From JALZVT01 sp039029135 (GTDB lineage Bacteria > Pseudomonadota > Gammaproteobacteria > Pseudomonadales > Azotimanducaceae), in the NCBI GenBank assembly GCA_039029135.1, contig JBCCGT010000037.1, forward strand, positions 1 to 41,973: DNA of 41,973 nt. Direction: 5' to 3'. Positions 16,768 to 25,605 of this stretch are shown in pieces. Numbering within the stretch: the stretch's first letter is position 1; each line of letters opens with the position of its first letter. The notes under the pieces were generated by a model. It ran no database searches and had not been told where the DNA came from. It was given only the letters and a program-made list of their open reading frames with translations. Made by a program: the position numbers and the translations under genes.

Positions 16768-18470
16768 CCCATGCAGACGGTTCGACACTTTCTTCGCTAC
16801 GCCTGTGCGGGGACGCGGCTATGAACCAGGCAGAAGTGAACGAAGCGGAAGTTCGCCCCGCCCGGCGCTGGTCGCCGGTCTGGATCGTGCCGCTGGTCGC
16901 GCTCGCGATCGGTACCTGGACGCTTGTGCGCGCGTACCTCGATCAGGGCCCGGAGATCGAGGTGCGATTTTCTACCGCCGAGGGGCTGGTCGCAGGCGAG
17001 ACCAAGGTCAAGACGCTCGAGGTCGAGGTTGGCGTGGTCGAGCAGGTGCGGCTCGCCGACGACTTCGGTTCCGTGACCGCGCTCATCAAGCTGGATCGCA
17101 AGGCGGCGCCGCTGTTGACCGAGGACGCGCAGCTCTGGGTGGTGCGGCCGCAGATCGGGGCGCAGGGAATCTCGGGCCTTTCGACCATCCTGTCCGGCGC
17201 CTACATCCAGCTAACGCCCGGCAGCGGCAGTCCTGGGGCGCGCGAGTTTCGCGGCCTTGATCAGGCGCCGGTCACACCGCCGTCGACGCCTGGCCTGCAG
17301 GTCAGACTGCTCGCCGATAACGCCGGCTCGATGAGCGTCGGCAGTCCGGTGCTCTATCGCGGCTACCGCGTCGGACGGGTGGAGAGCGTGGCGCTGGACA
17401 CCGATAGCGGGCAGACACGCTACACCGCCTTCATCGATGCGCCCTATGACGAGCTGGTGCGCTCGACGACGCGGTTCTGGAACGCCAGCGGCATCAGCCT
17501 GTCCGCGTCCGTCGACGGCTTCGATGTCCGCACCGAGAGCCTGGAGTCGCTGCTGACCGGTGGCGTGACCTTCTCCATCCCCGACGGGCTCGGTCGCGGT
17601 CAGCCCGTCAGCAGCGGCGCCAACTTTTACTTCTACGACAACATCGGCGCGCTCACGGAAAACCCGCACGTCCACGCCACCCCCTACCAACTGGAATTCG
17701 AGACGTCGGTACGCGGTCTGGAAGTCGGCGCGCCGGTCGATTACCTCGGCATGCGCGTCGGGACCGTGATGTCCGTGGGCATCGATGATTTTCACGAGCT
17801 GTGGCGCGGTGGCGACGCGGGCGGTCGCATGCCCGTGGAGATACATCTGGAACCCGGCTGGCTGGGTGAGGATAGCGGCCGGGCGGCGGACGAGTTTGCG
17901 GACTCGCTGACGAGCGCGGTGCGCGACGGGCTGCGCGCGTCGCTCGCGATCGGCAACCTGCTGACTGGCAGTCTATATGTGTCGCTGGATTTTCACCCCG
18001 AGGCCGCACCCGCCGAGATCGTCACTATCGGCGGCGAGCGGCACCTGCCGACCGTCGCCTCCGGTCTGGAAGAGATCGAGGGCAAGGTCGCCGCCTTTCT
18101 CAGCAAGCTGCAGGAGCTGCCTATCGAAGCGACCCTCGACAGCGCCAGCACCGCGCTCGCGGGTATTGGCGGCGCTGCCGAAGAGGCCCGCGCGACCATC
18201 GACTCGCTAACGACGCTGCTGGGATCTCCAGGGGTCTCGGCGCTGCCGCAGGAGGTCGTCGGCACGCTGACCGACGCCCGCGATGCGCTGCGCGGGCTTG
18301 GCCCCGACGCCCCGCTGCAGCGGGAGGCGATCGGCGTGATTCGCGAACTCAAGGAGGTGCTCGCTGACGCGGACGCCGTGATTCAGACCTACGAACGGCA
18401 GCCGAACGCGTTTGTCTTCCCCGCCAGGCAGCCGATCGATCCCCAGCCGCGAGGAGCGAACAGCCCGTGA
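16764..18470 (+). CDS. pqiB: MCE-domain protein PqiB-like (three MCE domains)
   Basis: 568 residues from the TTG at 16764, which overlaps the previous stop and follows AGGAGG closely. An ATG at 16821 is an alternative. One N-terminal membrane segment (WSPVWIVPLVALAIGTWTLV) is followed by three MCE modules, around residues 61-160 (EIEVRFSTAEGLVAGETKVK), 177-275 (VGSPVLYRGYRVGRVESVAL) and 307-410 (LEVGAPVDYLGMRVGTVMSV). A C-terminal helical region completes it. This is the domain plan of PqiB, whose hexamers form a periplasmic tube for lipid movement. It sits between the pqiA pair and the lipoprotein gene, as in the classical pqiABC order. Confidence 0.93.
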   Translation: MTHADGSTLSSLRLCGDAAMNQAEVNEAEVRPARRWSPVWIVPLVALAIGTWTLVRAYLDQGPEIEVRFSTAEGLVAGETKVKTLEVEVGVVEQVRLADDFGSVTALIKLDRKAAPLLTEDAQLWVVRPQIGAQGISGLSTILSGAYIQLTPGSGSPGAREFRGLDQAPVTPPSTPGLQVRLLADNAGSMSVGSPVLYRGYRVGRVESVALDTDSGQTRYTAFIDAPYDELVRSTTRFWNASGISLSASVDGFDVRTESLESLLTGGVTFSIPDGLGRGQPVSSGANFYFYDNIGALTENPHVHATPYQLEFETSVRGLEVGAPVDYLGMRVGTVMSVGIDDFHELWRGGDAGGRMPVEIHLEPGWLGEDSGRAADEFADSLTSAVRDGLRASLAIGNLLTGSLYVSLDFHPEAAPAEIVTIGGERHLPTVASGLEEIEGKVAAFLSKLQELPIEATLDSASTALAGIGGAAEEARATIDSLTTLLGSPGVSALPQEVVGTLTDARDALRGLGPDAPLQREAIGVIRELKEVLADADAVIQTYERQPNAFVFPARQPIDPQPRGANSP

Positions 18471-19087
18471 CCCACCCATTGATTTCGGCTTCCCGGCGTT
18501 TCGTGTGCGGCCTGCTGGCCGCGGTTGTGGTACTCGCGCTGTACGGGTGCGCCAGCGCCAAGCCGGCGACGCGCTATTACCTGCTGAACGCGCAGCCGAC
18601 GTCCGAGGTCCGCGATGCCTGCGCCGTGCGACTCGGCGCTGTCCGCCTGCCCGCGTATCTGCAGCGGAACAACATCGTGCTGCTGGCGGGCGACTACGAG
18701 ATCGTGCCGGCGCTGCAGCACCGCTGGGCAGAGCCGCTGGCGGACGGCGTAGAGCGCGTGCTGCGAAGCTGCCTTGCAGCGAGCGCCGACCACGCGGCCG
18801 AACTCAACATCGAAACGCTGCACGGCGAAGAGGCCGGTGACACGGTGCTGGAAACCGAGGTCGTACTGCGCGACGACGCGGGTGCCGTGGATGCCCGCGC
18901 CGGTCTGCGCTTCGCGCTCACCCGGCGCGACGCCGGCTACGACGCGCTCGTCCGTTCGCATGCGGACGTGCTGTTGGAACTCTGCCAGGCGCTCTGTGCG
19001 TTGCCCGCTGAGTTGGCCGAGGCGCGCGCGTCCCGCGGCGATGATCCGGGCCCGATCCGGAAGCGGATTGAGCGTCGCGAGGACTAG
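18467..19087 (+). CDS. pqiC: PqiC/YmbA-type ABC transport auxiliary lipoprotein
   Basis: 206 residues, starting at a GTG (18467) overlapping the previous stop. The lipoprotein signal ends in VVVLALYGC. The mature sequence begins with RYYLLNAQP, typical of the PqiC/YmbA (DUF330) family, and continues with RLGAVRLPAYLQRNNIVLL and HRWAEPLADGVERVLRSCL. PqiC is an outer-membrane lipoprotein that docks the PqiB tube. It is the last gene of the operon: four junctions from 15482 to 19087 overlap by 4 nt or are nearly contiguous. No ATPase is encoded nearby, as expected for Pqi/Yeb rather than Mla systems. Confidence 0.9.
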   Translation: MTHPLISASRRFVCGLLAAVVVLALYGCASAKPATRYYLLNAQPTSEVRDACAVRLGAVRLPAYLQRNNIVLLAGDYEIVPALQHRWAEPLADGVERVLRSCLAASADHAAELNIETLHGEEAGDTVLETEVVLRDDAGAVDARAGLRFALTRRDAGYDALVRSHADVLLELCQALCALPAELAEARASRGDDPGPIRKRIERRED

Positions 19088-19193
19088 CCGTCGGGATCTG
19101 GAAGCGCGGCGCACCCGTGGCCGTTCGCGGCTGTCGTCAGACAATCTTGGCTGTCGCCGCCTTCGCTTAACCCCTTTTTCAACGCGGCTGCGT

Positions 19194-19222
19194 TCCTGTC
19201 TGTGAACATCCCCGACAGGAGG
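19194..19222 (+). promoter_or_regulatory. Hairpin occluding the ribosome-binding site of the VWA gene
   Basis: TCCTGTC (19194-19200) can pair with GACAGGA (19214-19220) over a 13-nt loop. The 3' arm includes part of the AGGAGG ribosome-binding site (19217-19222) that precedes the ATG at 19228. A 7-bp stem could reduce translation. It may also be chance. Confidence 0.25.
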
Positions 19223-19227
19223 CGTGC

Positions 19228-20997
19228 ATGCCCGCTCCCCATCTTCCCTTTAAGCACAGTTCTAGCCACTGCTTTGGCCGCCGCCGCGGCTTGACGCTGC
19301 TCGGCATGGGCCTGCTGCTGGTCTTGGGCTGTCACAGCCCGCAAAGCCAGGACACGCAGGCGGGGGCGCCGCCGCCCGATGCCGCCGGCGTGTCGTCTGT
19401 CGCATCGAACGAGTCCGCGGCGACGCGCGTGGACGATGTCGCGGCTGAGACGGCGGTTCGCAGGGCCGCCTTCCAGGACAAGGCACTTGCGGCGCCCGCG
19501 CTTAGCGCGCCCCTGGGCCACTGGCACCCGGCGCCGAGCCCCGCCTATCCCCGCACAGAGCAGCGCGAACGCTATCCCGATGCCGACCCGAATCCCGTCA
19601 AGCTGGTGCGAGACGACCCGGTCTCGACGTTCTCCATCGACGTCGACAGCGCCGCCTACGCGAACGTCCGGCGCCTACTGACTGGCGGATCGCTGCCGAC
19701 GCCGGACGCGGTGCGGGTGGAGGAGTTCATCAACTATTTCTCCTATGACTACCCGCAGCCTCAGGGCGATGCACCCTTCAGCGTGACCACGGAGGTCGCG
19801 CCGAGTCCCTGGAACGACGATCGTTCCCTCCTGCTCGTCGGCCTGCAGGGGCTGAGGCTTGCGCCGGGCGAGCGTAAGCCCGCCAACCTCGTGTTTCTCG
19901 TCGACGTGTCCGGTTCGATGAACGCCGCGAACAAACTGCCGCTGCTGCAGAAGTCGCTCGAGCTGCTGACTCGGGAACTGGGCGAGCGCGATCGCGTGTC
20001 GATCGTGGCCTATGCGGGCGCCGCGGGCGAGGTGCTGGCGCCGACCGCGGGCGACGAGACACGACGGATACGCGATGCGATCGCCGAACTGCGTGCCGGC
20101 GGCTCCACGAACGGTGGCGCGGGCATCGAGCTCGCCTATCGCCTCGCGGGCAGTCACCACGACCCGGAGGCGATCAATCGCGTGATCCTCGCCACCGACG
20201 GCGACTTCAACGTCGGCACGACCGATCAGGACGCGCTGCGGCGGCTGGTGGAGCGCAAGCGCCGCGCGGGCATCTCGCTGACGGTGCTGGGATTCGGCGC
20301 GGGCAACTACAACGATGCCCTGATGCAGGAACTCGCGCAGATCGGCGACGGCAACGCGGCCTACATCGACTCGATCGCTGAGGCCCGCAGGGTGTTGGTG
20401 GATGAATTGGGCGGCACGCTGCAGACGATCGCCAAGGACGTGAAGATCCAGGTCGAATTCAATCCTGGTGCGGTGCGCGAGTACCGGCTGCTCGGCTACG
20501 AGACCCGCATGCTGGCGCGCGAGGACTTCAACAACGATGCGGTTGATGCCGGTGACATCGGTGCGGGGCATGCCGTGACGGCGCTGTATGAACTCACGCT
20601 CAGCGGCGCGGCCAATCCGTCCATCGACGATCTTCGCTATGGCGCGGCGGATGCGAAGCGGGCGTTCGCGGGCGAAGAACTCGCCTACGTGAAGCTGCGC
20701 TACAAGGCCCCCGGGGGCGGTTCGAGTCGGCTGCTGGAGCGCGCGGTCACGCGTGACGCCGCGGCGATCAGGCTGGACGGAGCGAGTCGCAACCTGCGCT
20801 TTGCGGCCGCTGCCGCGGGATTTGCGGAGTTGCTGCGCGGCGCGCCCTATCTCGGCGACTTCGGCTATGCAGAGCTGGCGGCGCTTGCCGAGCCCGCTCG
20901 CGGACGTGATCGCAGCGGATATCGGTCCGAGTTTTTACAGCTCGTGCGCACGGCACAGTCGCTGGACGCGCTGCAGGACCCGCTCGCGTCGCGATGA
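19228..20997 (+). CDS. VWA-domain lipoprotein, YfbK-like
   Basis: 589 residues. The N-terminus has a lipobox, GLLLVLGC (Cys35), then a low-complexity Ala-rich stretch. A vWF-type N-terminal domain follows (FSIDVDSAAYANVRRLLTGG, EEFINYFSYDYPQP). Next is the VWA domain, with MIDAS motif FLVDVSGSMN and the later ATDGDFNVGTTD. The C-terminal DUF3520-like region ends near SGYRSEFLQLVRTAQSL. This order is that of YfbK-type proteins. It probably forms metal-dependent protein contacts in the periplasm or at the outer membrane. The start has AGGAGG. A strong hairpin terminator follows the stop. Confidence 0.92.
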   Translation: MPAPHLPFKHSSSHCFGRRRGLTLLGMGLLLVLGCHSPQSQDTQAGAPPPDAAGVSSVASNESAATRVDDVAAETAVRRAAFQDKALAAPALSAPLGHWHPAPSPAYPRTEQRERYPDADPNPVKLVRDDPVSTFSIDVDSAAYANVRRLLTGGSLPTPDAVRVEEFINYFSYDYPQPQGDAPFSVTTEVAPSPWNDDRSLLLVGLQGLRLAPGERKPANLVFLVDVSGSMNAANKLPLLQKSLELLTRELGERDRVSIVAYAGAAGEVLAPTAGDETRRIRDAIAELRAGGSTNGGAGIELAYRLAGSHHDPEAINRVILATDGDFNVGTTDQDALRRLVERKRRAGISLTVLGFGAGNYNDALMQELAQIGDGNAAYIDSIAEARRVLVDELGGTLQTIAKDVKIQVEFNPGAVREYRLLGYETRMLAREDFNNDAVDAGDIGAGHAVTALYELTLSGAANPSIDDLRYGAADAKRAFAGEELAYVKLRYKAPGGGSSRLLERAVTRDAAAIRLDGASRNLRFAAAAAGFAELLRGAPYLGDFGYAELAALAEPARGRDRSGYRSEFLQLVRTAQSLDALQDPLASR

Positions 20998-21023
20998 GCC
21001 CAGAGACGCTGAGGTGGCTCAGA

Positions 21024-21079
21024 AAAGGCAAAGGCCAGACCAAAGGCAAAGGCCAGACCGCGATGGGTCTGGCCTTTGC
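21024..21079. terminator. Bidirectional hairpin terminator with duplicated left arm
   Basis: Between the convergent VWA and TonB-receptor genes an 18-bp unit (AAAGGCAAAGGCCAGACC) is tandemly repeated at 21024-21041 and 21042-21059. Then comes a perfect 14-nt complement, GGTCTGGCCTTTGC (21066-21079), giving a 14-bp stem with a 6-nt loop. The right arm could pair with either copy. No long T-run follows, but the position and stem strength suit transcription termination for both genes. Confidence 0.75.
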
Positions 21080-21092
21080 GCGGTGCGCCGTA

Positions 21093-23663
21093 TCAGAAGA
21101 TCATTCTAAGGGTGGCACCGTAGGTCGCCGGCTGTTCGAGGAAGGTGCCCCTCGAGCCGACGCGCAGCGGCGTGTTGAACGTGACGTTCTTGGTCAGCTC
21201 ATCGAAGATGTTGTTGCCCCAGACCTCGAAGGTCCAGCGCTCGTCCGCGCTGCCGATACCTACGCGCGCGTTCACCTTGATGTTGTCTTCCTGAATGTCG
21301 AATTCGAGGTTGGGCTGCGTGCTGGTGCGGCGATCGTCTTCCCAGCGGAAGTTGCTGGTCGCGAACCAGCGCAGGGCGTCGTTGATGTAGCCGTCGTAGT
21401 TCACGGAGCCGGTCACGACGTGCAGCGGTGCGTTCGTCAGGTCGGCGCCGCACAGGCTGGTGACGTTCGCGGGCGCGCTCGCCGGGGCACAGCCGTTCGG
21501 ATAGCGGCTGTCGGCCAGCGTGTAGTTCAGCGTCGCCATCAGGCCCGGCGTCAAGAGCGCGGTCGTCTCGATCTCGAGTCCACGGCTCTCGGCGCTGGGG
21601 ACGTTGAACGTCTGGAACTGCACGCCGGTGAACTCGAGCACCTGAAAGTCCTCGATGTCATAGTCGAACGCGGCGACGTTGACGCGCAGGCGTCGATCGA
21701 ACCAGTCCGACTTCAGACCGACTTCCCAGCTATCGATCGTCTCCGAGTTGAACGCGGGGCTGGCGCCGCCGATCGCGGCAGTGGCGTCGAGGTTGAAGCC
21801 GCCGGCCTTGAAGCCGTGGGTGTAGCTCACGTACGCGCTGATGTCGTCGGTGAAGGCGTAGACCAGCTTACCGGTGTAGACCAGTTCGTCGTCCTCAAAC
21901 GTATCGTCGAAGGTCACCGGCAGGATCGGAACCCCGGTGTCCGCGGGCGACGCGAACGGGAAGCACGCGAATGCGGGCACGAGGCTGGTATAGAGACCGG
22001 CGACGGCCTCGAGGCCGGTGCCGGCGGCGCCGGCGTTCAGCGCGCCGGAGTTGGCCAGCACGTTGAGGCAGGCGTCGTTCGTGCCTTCGGGCTGCGCATA
22101 GGAGCCGTCTTTCTTCTCGTCCGTCCAGCGCAGGCCGACGACCAGGTCGAGCTGCGGCGTCAGGTGGAAGCTGTTGTGCGTGAACACGGACCAGGACGTG
22201 CCCTCCTGATCGAAGATGTTGCGCGCGTAGGCGTCGTCAAGATTGGCGCCGCCCGCAAACGCAGCAGTCGGCGACGTCGCGGCCAGTACGTCTCCGAAGG
22301 TGCCGCCGGTAGCCAGCGGGACGCCACCAAGCAGTGCCGCCGGACCTTCCAGCATGTTGGCGGTTGCCAGGCCGAAGAACACCTGCGCGTCGATGAACGC
22401 CGCGAGATCGGAGCTCAGCCCCAGTCCCTGCACTTCGCGGATCTCTTCGTCGGAATAGTAAGCGCCCACCAGCCAGCTGACGCGCTCGGTCTCGCCGGCG
22501 ATGCGCAGCTCTTGTGTGAACGTCTTCAGGCGGTCGAAGGTCTCGGTGCCGTTCGCCTCTTCCGGCGACACGGCGTACAGATTCAGACCGACGAAGTCGG
22601 ACTGCACCGAACCCGCGTCAAAGTCGCGATAGGACGCGATATACGTGAGCGTTGCGCTGTCGCTGAGGTCCCAGTTCGCCTCGATCGACAGGCCCCACTG
22701 TTCGCTGTCGTTGAAAAAACCTTCGGCGTTGGAGTTGCGGCCATTGAAGCCTTCGTCGCCGAACGACAGCACGCCGCCGTCGGGGCGCAGGCCCGCGCGC
22801 GCGTAGCCGTTGGTGGCGGCTGCGAGGCCCTGGCTGAGAATCGCCGCGTCGCAGCATTCTTCGTCGGTTTCGGAGTAGTCCGCGATGACCCGAAACGACA
22901 GCGTGTCGGTCGGATCGAACGCGAGCTGGCCGCGCAGCATCCAGCGGTCGCGCGTATAGGATTCGGAATCGTTGATTTCGCTGCGAACGTAGCCGTTGCG
23001 ATTGCGAACCGCGCCGGTCAGTCGGTACGCGACATTATCTGCGAGCGGACCGGATGCGCCGGCCTGAAAATTGGTCAGACCGAAATTACCGGCGGTCGCG
23101 TTGAAGAAGTATTCGCTTTCTTCAAAGTTCGGTCCCTTGGTGCGCACATTCAGCGCGCCCGCGCTGGTGTTGCGACCGAACAGCGTGCCCTGCGGTCCGC
23201 GCAGGACTTCGATGGACTCGATGTCCGCGAGGTCCGACAGTGCAACGCCCGGCCGGCTGAGGTACACGCCGTCGAGGAACACGCCCACGGCACTTTCCAA
23301 ACCGATGTTGTTGCCGGTTGTACCCACGCCGCGAATGCGCAGAGTCGTGCCCTGGGATTCGGTCTGCGAGCTGTTCATGTTGAAGCTGCCAGCCACTGTC
23401 GACAGATCGCGCAGATCGAACACGCCGGCTCGATCCAGCGTCTCGGCGCTCAGCGCGGTTACCGCGAGCGGCACGTCCTGAGCAGATTCTTCCCGCTTGG
23501 TGGCGGTGACAATGACTTCTTCGATGACGACCTGTCGCTCTTCGGCGGCATTGGCGTCTGCCGCGTAGAACGCGGCGGGGACAATGGTGCTCAGTGCAAC
23601 GCACAGTGCGAAGCAAAGGCTGGGTTTAAGGCGGTCTCTATTTTTTTCTAACACTAACTGCAT
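21093..23663 (-). CDS. TonB-dependent outer-membrane receptor
   Basis: 856 residues from the ATG at 23663 (AGGGAGAG ribosome-binding site). The signal peptide runs to about residue 40 (AAFYAADANAAEE). A TonB-box-like EEVIVTATKREESAQDVPLA leads into the plug domain (LRIRGVGTTGNNIGLESAVG, IESIEVLRGPQGTLFGRNTS). The rest is a beta-barrel with alternating strands ending in GATLRMIF, where the terminal Phe is the barrel-assembly signal. The family imports siderophores, vitamins, sugars or other bulky ligands. The ligand is not identifiable here. The gene is divergent from an ECF sigma gene, across a region with a symmetric GGAACAT repeat. Confidence 0.95.
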   Translation of the reverse strand: MQLVLEKNRDRLKPSLCFALCVALSTIVPAAFYAADANAAEERQVVIEEVIVTATKREESAQDVPLAVTALSAETLDRAGVFDLRDLSTVAGSFNMNSSQTESQGTTLRIRGVGTTGNNIGLESAVGVFLDGVYLSRPGVALSDLADIESIEVLRGPQGTLFGRNTSAGALNVRTKGPNFEESEYFFNATAGNFGLTNFQAGASGPLADNVAYRLTGAVRNRNGYVRSEINDSESYTRDRWMLRGQLAFDPTDTLSFRVIADYSETDEECCDAAILSQGLAAATNGYARAGLRPDGGVLSFGDEGFNGRNSNAEGFFNDSEQWGLSIEANWDLSDSATLTYIASYRDFDAGSVQSDFVGLNLYAVSPEEANGTETFDRLKTFTQELRIAGETERVSWLVGAYYSDEEIREVQGLGLSSDLAAFIDAQVFFGLATANMLEGPAALLGGVPLATGGTFGDVLAATSPTAAFAGGANLDDAYARNIFDQEGTSWSVFTHNSFHLTPQLDLVVGLRWTDEKKDGSYAQPEGTNDACLNVLANSGALNAGAAGTGLEAVAGLYTSLVPAFACFPFASPADTGVPILPVTFDDTFEDDELVYTGKLVYAFTDDISAYVSYTHGFKAGGFNLDATAAIGGASPAFNSETIDSWEVGLKSDWFDRRLRVNVAAFDYDIEDFQVLEFTGVQFQTFNVPSAESRGLEIETTALLTPGLMATLNYTLADSRYPNGCAPASAPANVTSLCGADLTNAPLHVVTGSVNYDGYINDALRWFATSNFRWEDDRRTSTQPNLEFDIQEDNIKVNARVGIGSADERWTFEVWGNNIFDELTKNVTFNTPLRVGSRGTFLEQPATYGATLRMIF

Positions 23664-23703
23664 ACCTGAAAGCTCTCCCTGTCAGGCTGGTTGGAGGGGT
23701 GGC

Positions 23704-23733
23704 GGAACATACCGGTACGATCGACAATGTTCC
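23704..23733. promoter_or_regulatory. Symmetric GGAACAT inverted repeat between TonB receptor and ECF sigma gene
   Basis: GGAACAT (23704-23710) is mirrored by ATGTTCC (23727-23733) across 16 nt. GGAAC is the usual -35 core of ECF promoters, so each arm could be a -35 element, one for each divergent gene. The receptor would then have a leader of about 40 nt and the sigma gene one of about 130 nt. It could equally be a dimer-binding operator. No clear ECF -10 is seen at the expected distance. Confidence 0.4.
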
Positions 23734-23864
23734 AGCGCCAATTGGACACGCCGCGCGCGTATTCGTTCGGCGCTTCGGCGGCAATGCGCTGGAAGCCCCA
23801 TTTCGGTGCAAGTCGATGCAGGCGCGGAGCGGGAAGAAGTTGAACTTCATTTAAAATTCTGTGG

Positions 23865-24428
23865 ATGCAAGCGATCGAAGCCGACGACGATGAACTCATG
23901 GCTCGCTATGTGTCGGGCGATGCGGCGGCGTTTGACGCACTCTACGGGCGCTACAAGGATCGCACCTGGCGTTACTTTCTTCGCCAGCTCGGTGAAGAGC
24001 GGGCGCGCGACGCTCAGCAGGATGCCTGGCTGAAGATTGTGGATCGACGCGCGCAGTATCGGCCACAGGGTCGTTTCGCCGCCTATTTGTTCAGCGTTGC
24101 GCGCAGCGTTCTGGTGGATGCTCAGCGTAAGACAATGACGTTGGTCGAGCAGACGCTCGATACTGACGAGTTGCCGGCTGCGGGCGCTGGTGAACCGAGG
24201 CGCGCCGCACGTCTGGAGCGCCTCGCGGCGGCGATCTCTGCGGCGCTCGGCCGTCTACCGATCGACCAGCGCGATGCGTTTGTCATGCAGCAGGAAGCCG
24301 GGTTGAGCTATGCAGACATTGCCACTGCAACCGGGGCCTCCGTGGAAACCGTGAAGAGCCGTCTGCGCTACGCGCGGGGGAAACTCGCGGACGCGCTCGC
24401 GCAGGAGATGCACGATGTCGAGTTCTGA
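23865..24428 (+). CDS. RNA polymerase sigma factor, ECF family
   Basis: 187 residues. Region 2 is at about 15-80 (YGRYKDRTWRYFLRQLG, DAQQDAWLKIVDRRAQYRPQ, FAAYLFSVARSVLVDAQRK). Region 4 is at about 120-172 (LPIDQRDAFVMQQEAGLSYA, TGASVETVKSRLRYARGKLA). No good ribosome-binding site precedes the ATG, so the start is tentative. The stop overlaps the next gene, whose product has one membrane segment and is probably its restraint. The divergent TonB receptor is an obvious candidate target. However, no FecR-like periplasmic sensor is present, so this is not a classical FecI module. Confidence 0.9.
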   Translation: MQAIEADDDELMARYVSGDAAAFDALYGRYKDRTWRYFLRQLGEERARDAQQDAWLKIVDRRAQYRPQGRFAAYLFSVARSVLVDAQRKTMTLVEQTLDTDELPAAGAGEPRRAARLERLAAAISAALGRLPIDQRDAFVMQQEAGLSYADIATATGASVETVKSRLRYARGKLADALAQEMHDVEF

Positions 24429-25605
24429 TCGCCTGGATGATCTCTACGGGCAGCTGCCGAATGCGCAGTCACCTGCGGACATCGATGACGCCATTCGCGC
24501 GGCGGCTCGCGATGCGGCGGCTCGCGAAGCAGCGCCGCGATGGTCCCGCCCCTGGAGCGTTGGGCTTGCGACAGCCGCCGCGCTGGTGCTTGCCGTTGGC
24601 ATCACGCTGCGCCTGCCGGATAGCGCGCGGGATGTCTCGCCCGGACCTTCGCACGACGTCGCCGCGCCAACGCCGAGCGCAGGTCGCGAGGTCGAAGTCA
24701 CGGAGGCGGCGCAGGTGTCCGCTTTCGCGGCGCCCGACGCGGGTCCGCCAAACGGGCAGATTACCTTCGATGCCGCGACGACCGAGCTAGCGGACTCAGC
24801 GACCGCTCGATCGCCGGCTGCGGCGTTGCCGGAAAGGTCCGCTTTGGCACAGCGCCCCGAGGCGCCCGTCAGCACCGAGTCGCTGACGGCGCCGCCCGAA
24901 GCCGAGGCCATTGACGCGTACAACGCGGATACCCGCAGCGAGGTGGGCGATGCCGCGAGCGAAGAACTCGCGCGCGGCGCTGCGGCGCCCGTCGCCGCAC
25001 CCGCCGCCGTGCCGGAGCCGCTCGTGCCGCCGCGGCCGATTCTGCAATCGACACCATCGACTGGGGAGCCCGCGGCAGCCGACCCCGAGATCGCAGCGGA
25101 CGCACCCGACGCCCCCGAAAGTCGCCGACGCTCTGGTCTGTTCGGTCGGCTGATGAGTAGTCGTCGAAAGGCGGGCGTACAAACCGTCGCCGACCCTGCG
25201 GGGAGCGAGCTGCCGCTGGACTGTGAACCCGGCCAACCGCCGGTGCGAGCGATCTGCACGTTTGCGCTCCCGGACATGGGATCACGCGCGGTCGATACGC
25301 GTGCCGCGGGCGATTATCGGGTCGGGACTGAGGGTGCGCCGGATGCAGGCTTCAAGCCGGCACCGCGAGCGGATGGCCGGCGACAGGGCTATCGCGTCGT
25401 GCCCGTCGACGGCCTCGATTGTGATGATCCTTACGAGTTCGAGGGACCCGCGACGATTCGATTCGAGTCAACGCTCGGGGAAGAAACGGATCGCGCTGCG
25501 ACAGACGCTCTACCTATCCTGCGCTGGCGCCAGGACGGGGCGATCGTTGCGCTGAGCTGTGCGGGAGGCGACTGGCTACTCGATGCGGGTCCGGCGTTAC
25601 CCTGA
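24415..25605 (+). CDS. Single-pass membrane protein, putative anti-sigma partner
   Basis: 396 residues, overlapping the sigma gene by 14 nt, a layout typical of sigma/anti-sigma pairs. The N-terminal 45 residues are acidic to polar with a helical run (DDLYGQLPNAQSPADIDDAI). A transmembrane segment follows at about 48-66 (VGLATAAALVLAVGITLRL). A long Ala/Pro-rich low-complexity region extends to about 250. The C-terminal domain has two Cys pairs (LDCEPGQ/RAICTF, LDCDD/LSCAGGDW) and no known family I recognise. The zinc-finger motif of classical anti-sigmas is absent. Function is inferred from position only. Confidence 0.65.
   Translation: MSSSDRLDDLYGQLPNAQSPADIDDAIRAAARDAAAREAAPRWSRPWSVGLATAAALVLAVGITLRLPDSARDVSPGPSHDVAAPTPSAGREVEVTEAAQVSAFAAPDAGPPNGQITFDAATTELADSATARSPAAALPERSALAQRPEAPVSTESLTAPPEAEAIDAYNADTRSEVGDAASEELARGAAAPVAAPAAVPEPLVPPRPILQSTPSTGEPAAADPEIAADAPDAPESRRRSGLFGRLMSSRRKAGVQTVADPAGSELPLDCEPGQPPVRAICTFALPDMGSRAVDTRAAGDYRVGTEGAPDAGFKPAPRADGRRQGYRVVPVDGLDCDDPYEFEGPATIRFESTLGEETDRAATDALPILRWRQDGAIVALSCAGGDWLLDAGPALP

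Noticed and set aside
20994..23651. Long plus-strand open frame antisense to the TonB receptor
   Set aside because: It spans almost the same region as a clear TonB receptor, encodes a repetitive Arg/Val/Gly/Ala-rich product with no recognisable domain, and long antisense frames are expected in GC-rich coding sequence.
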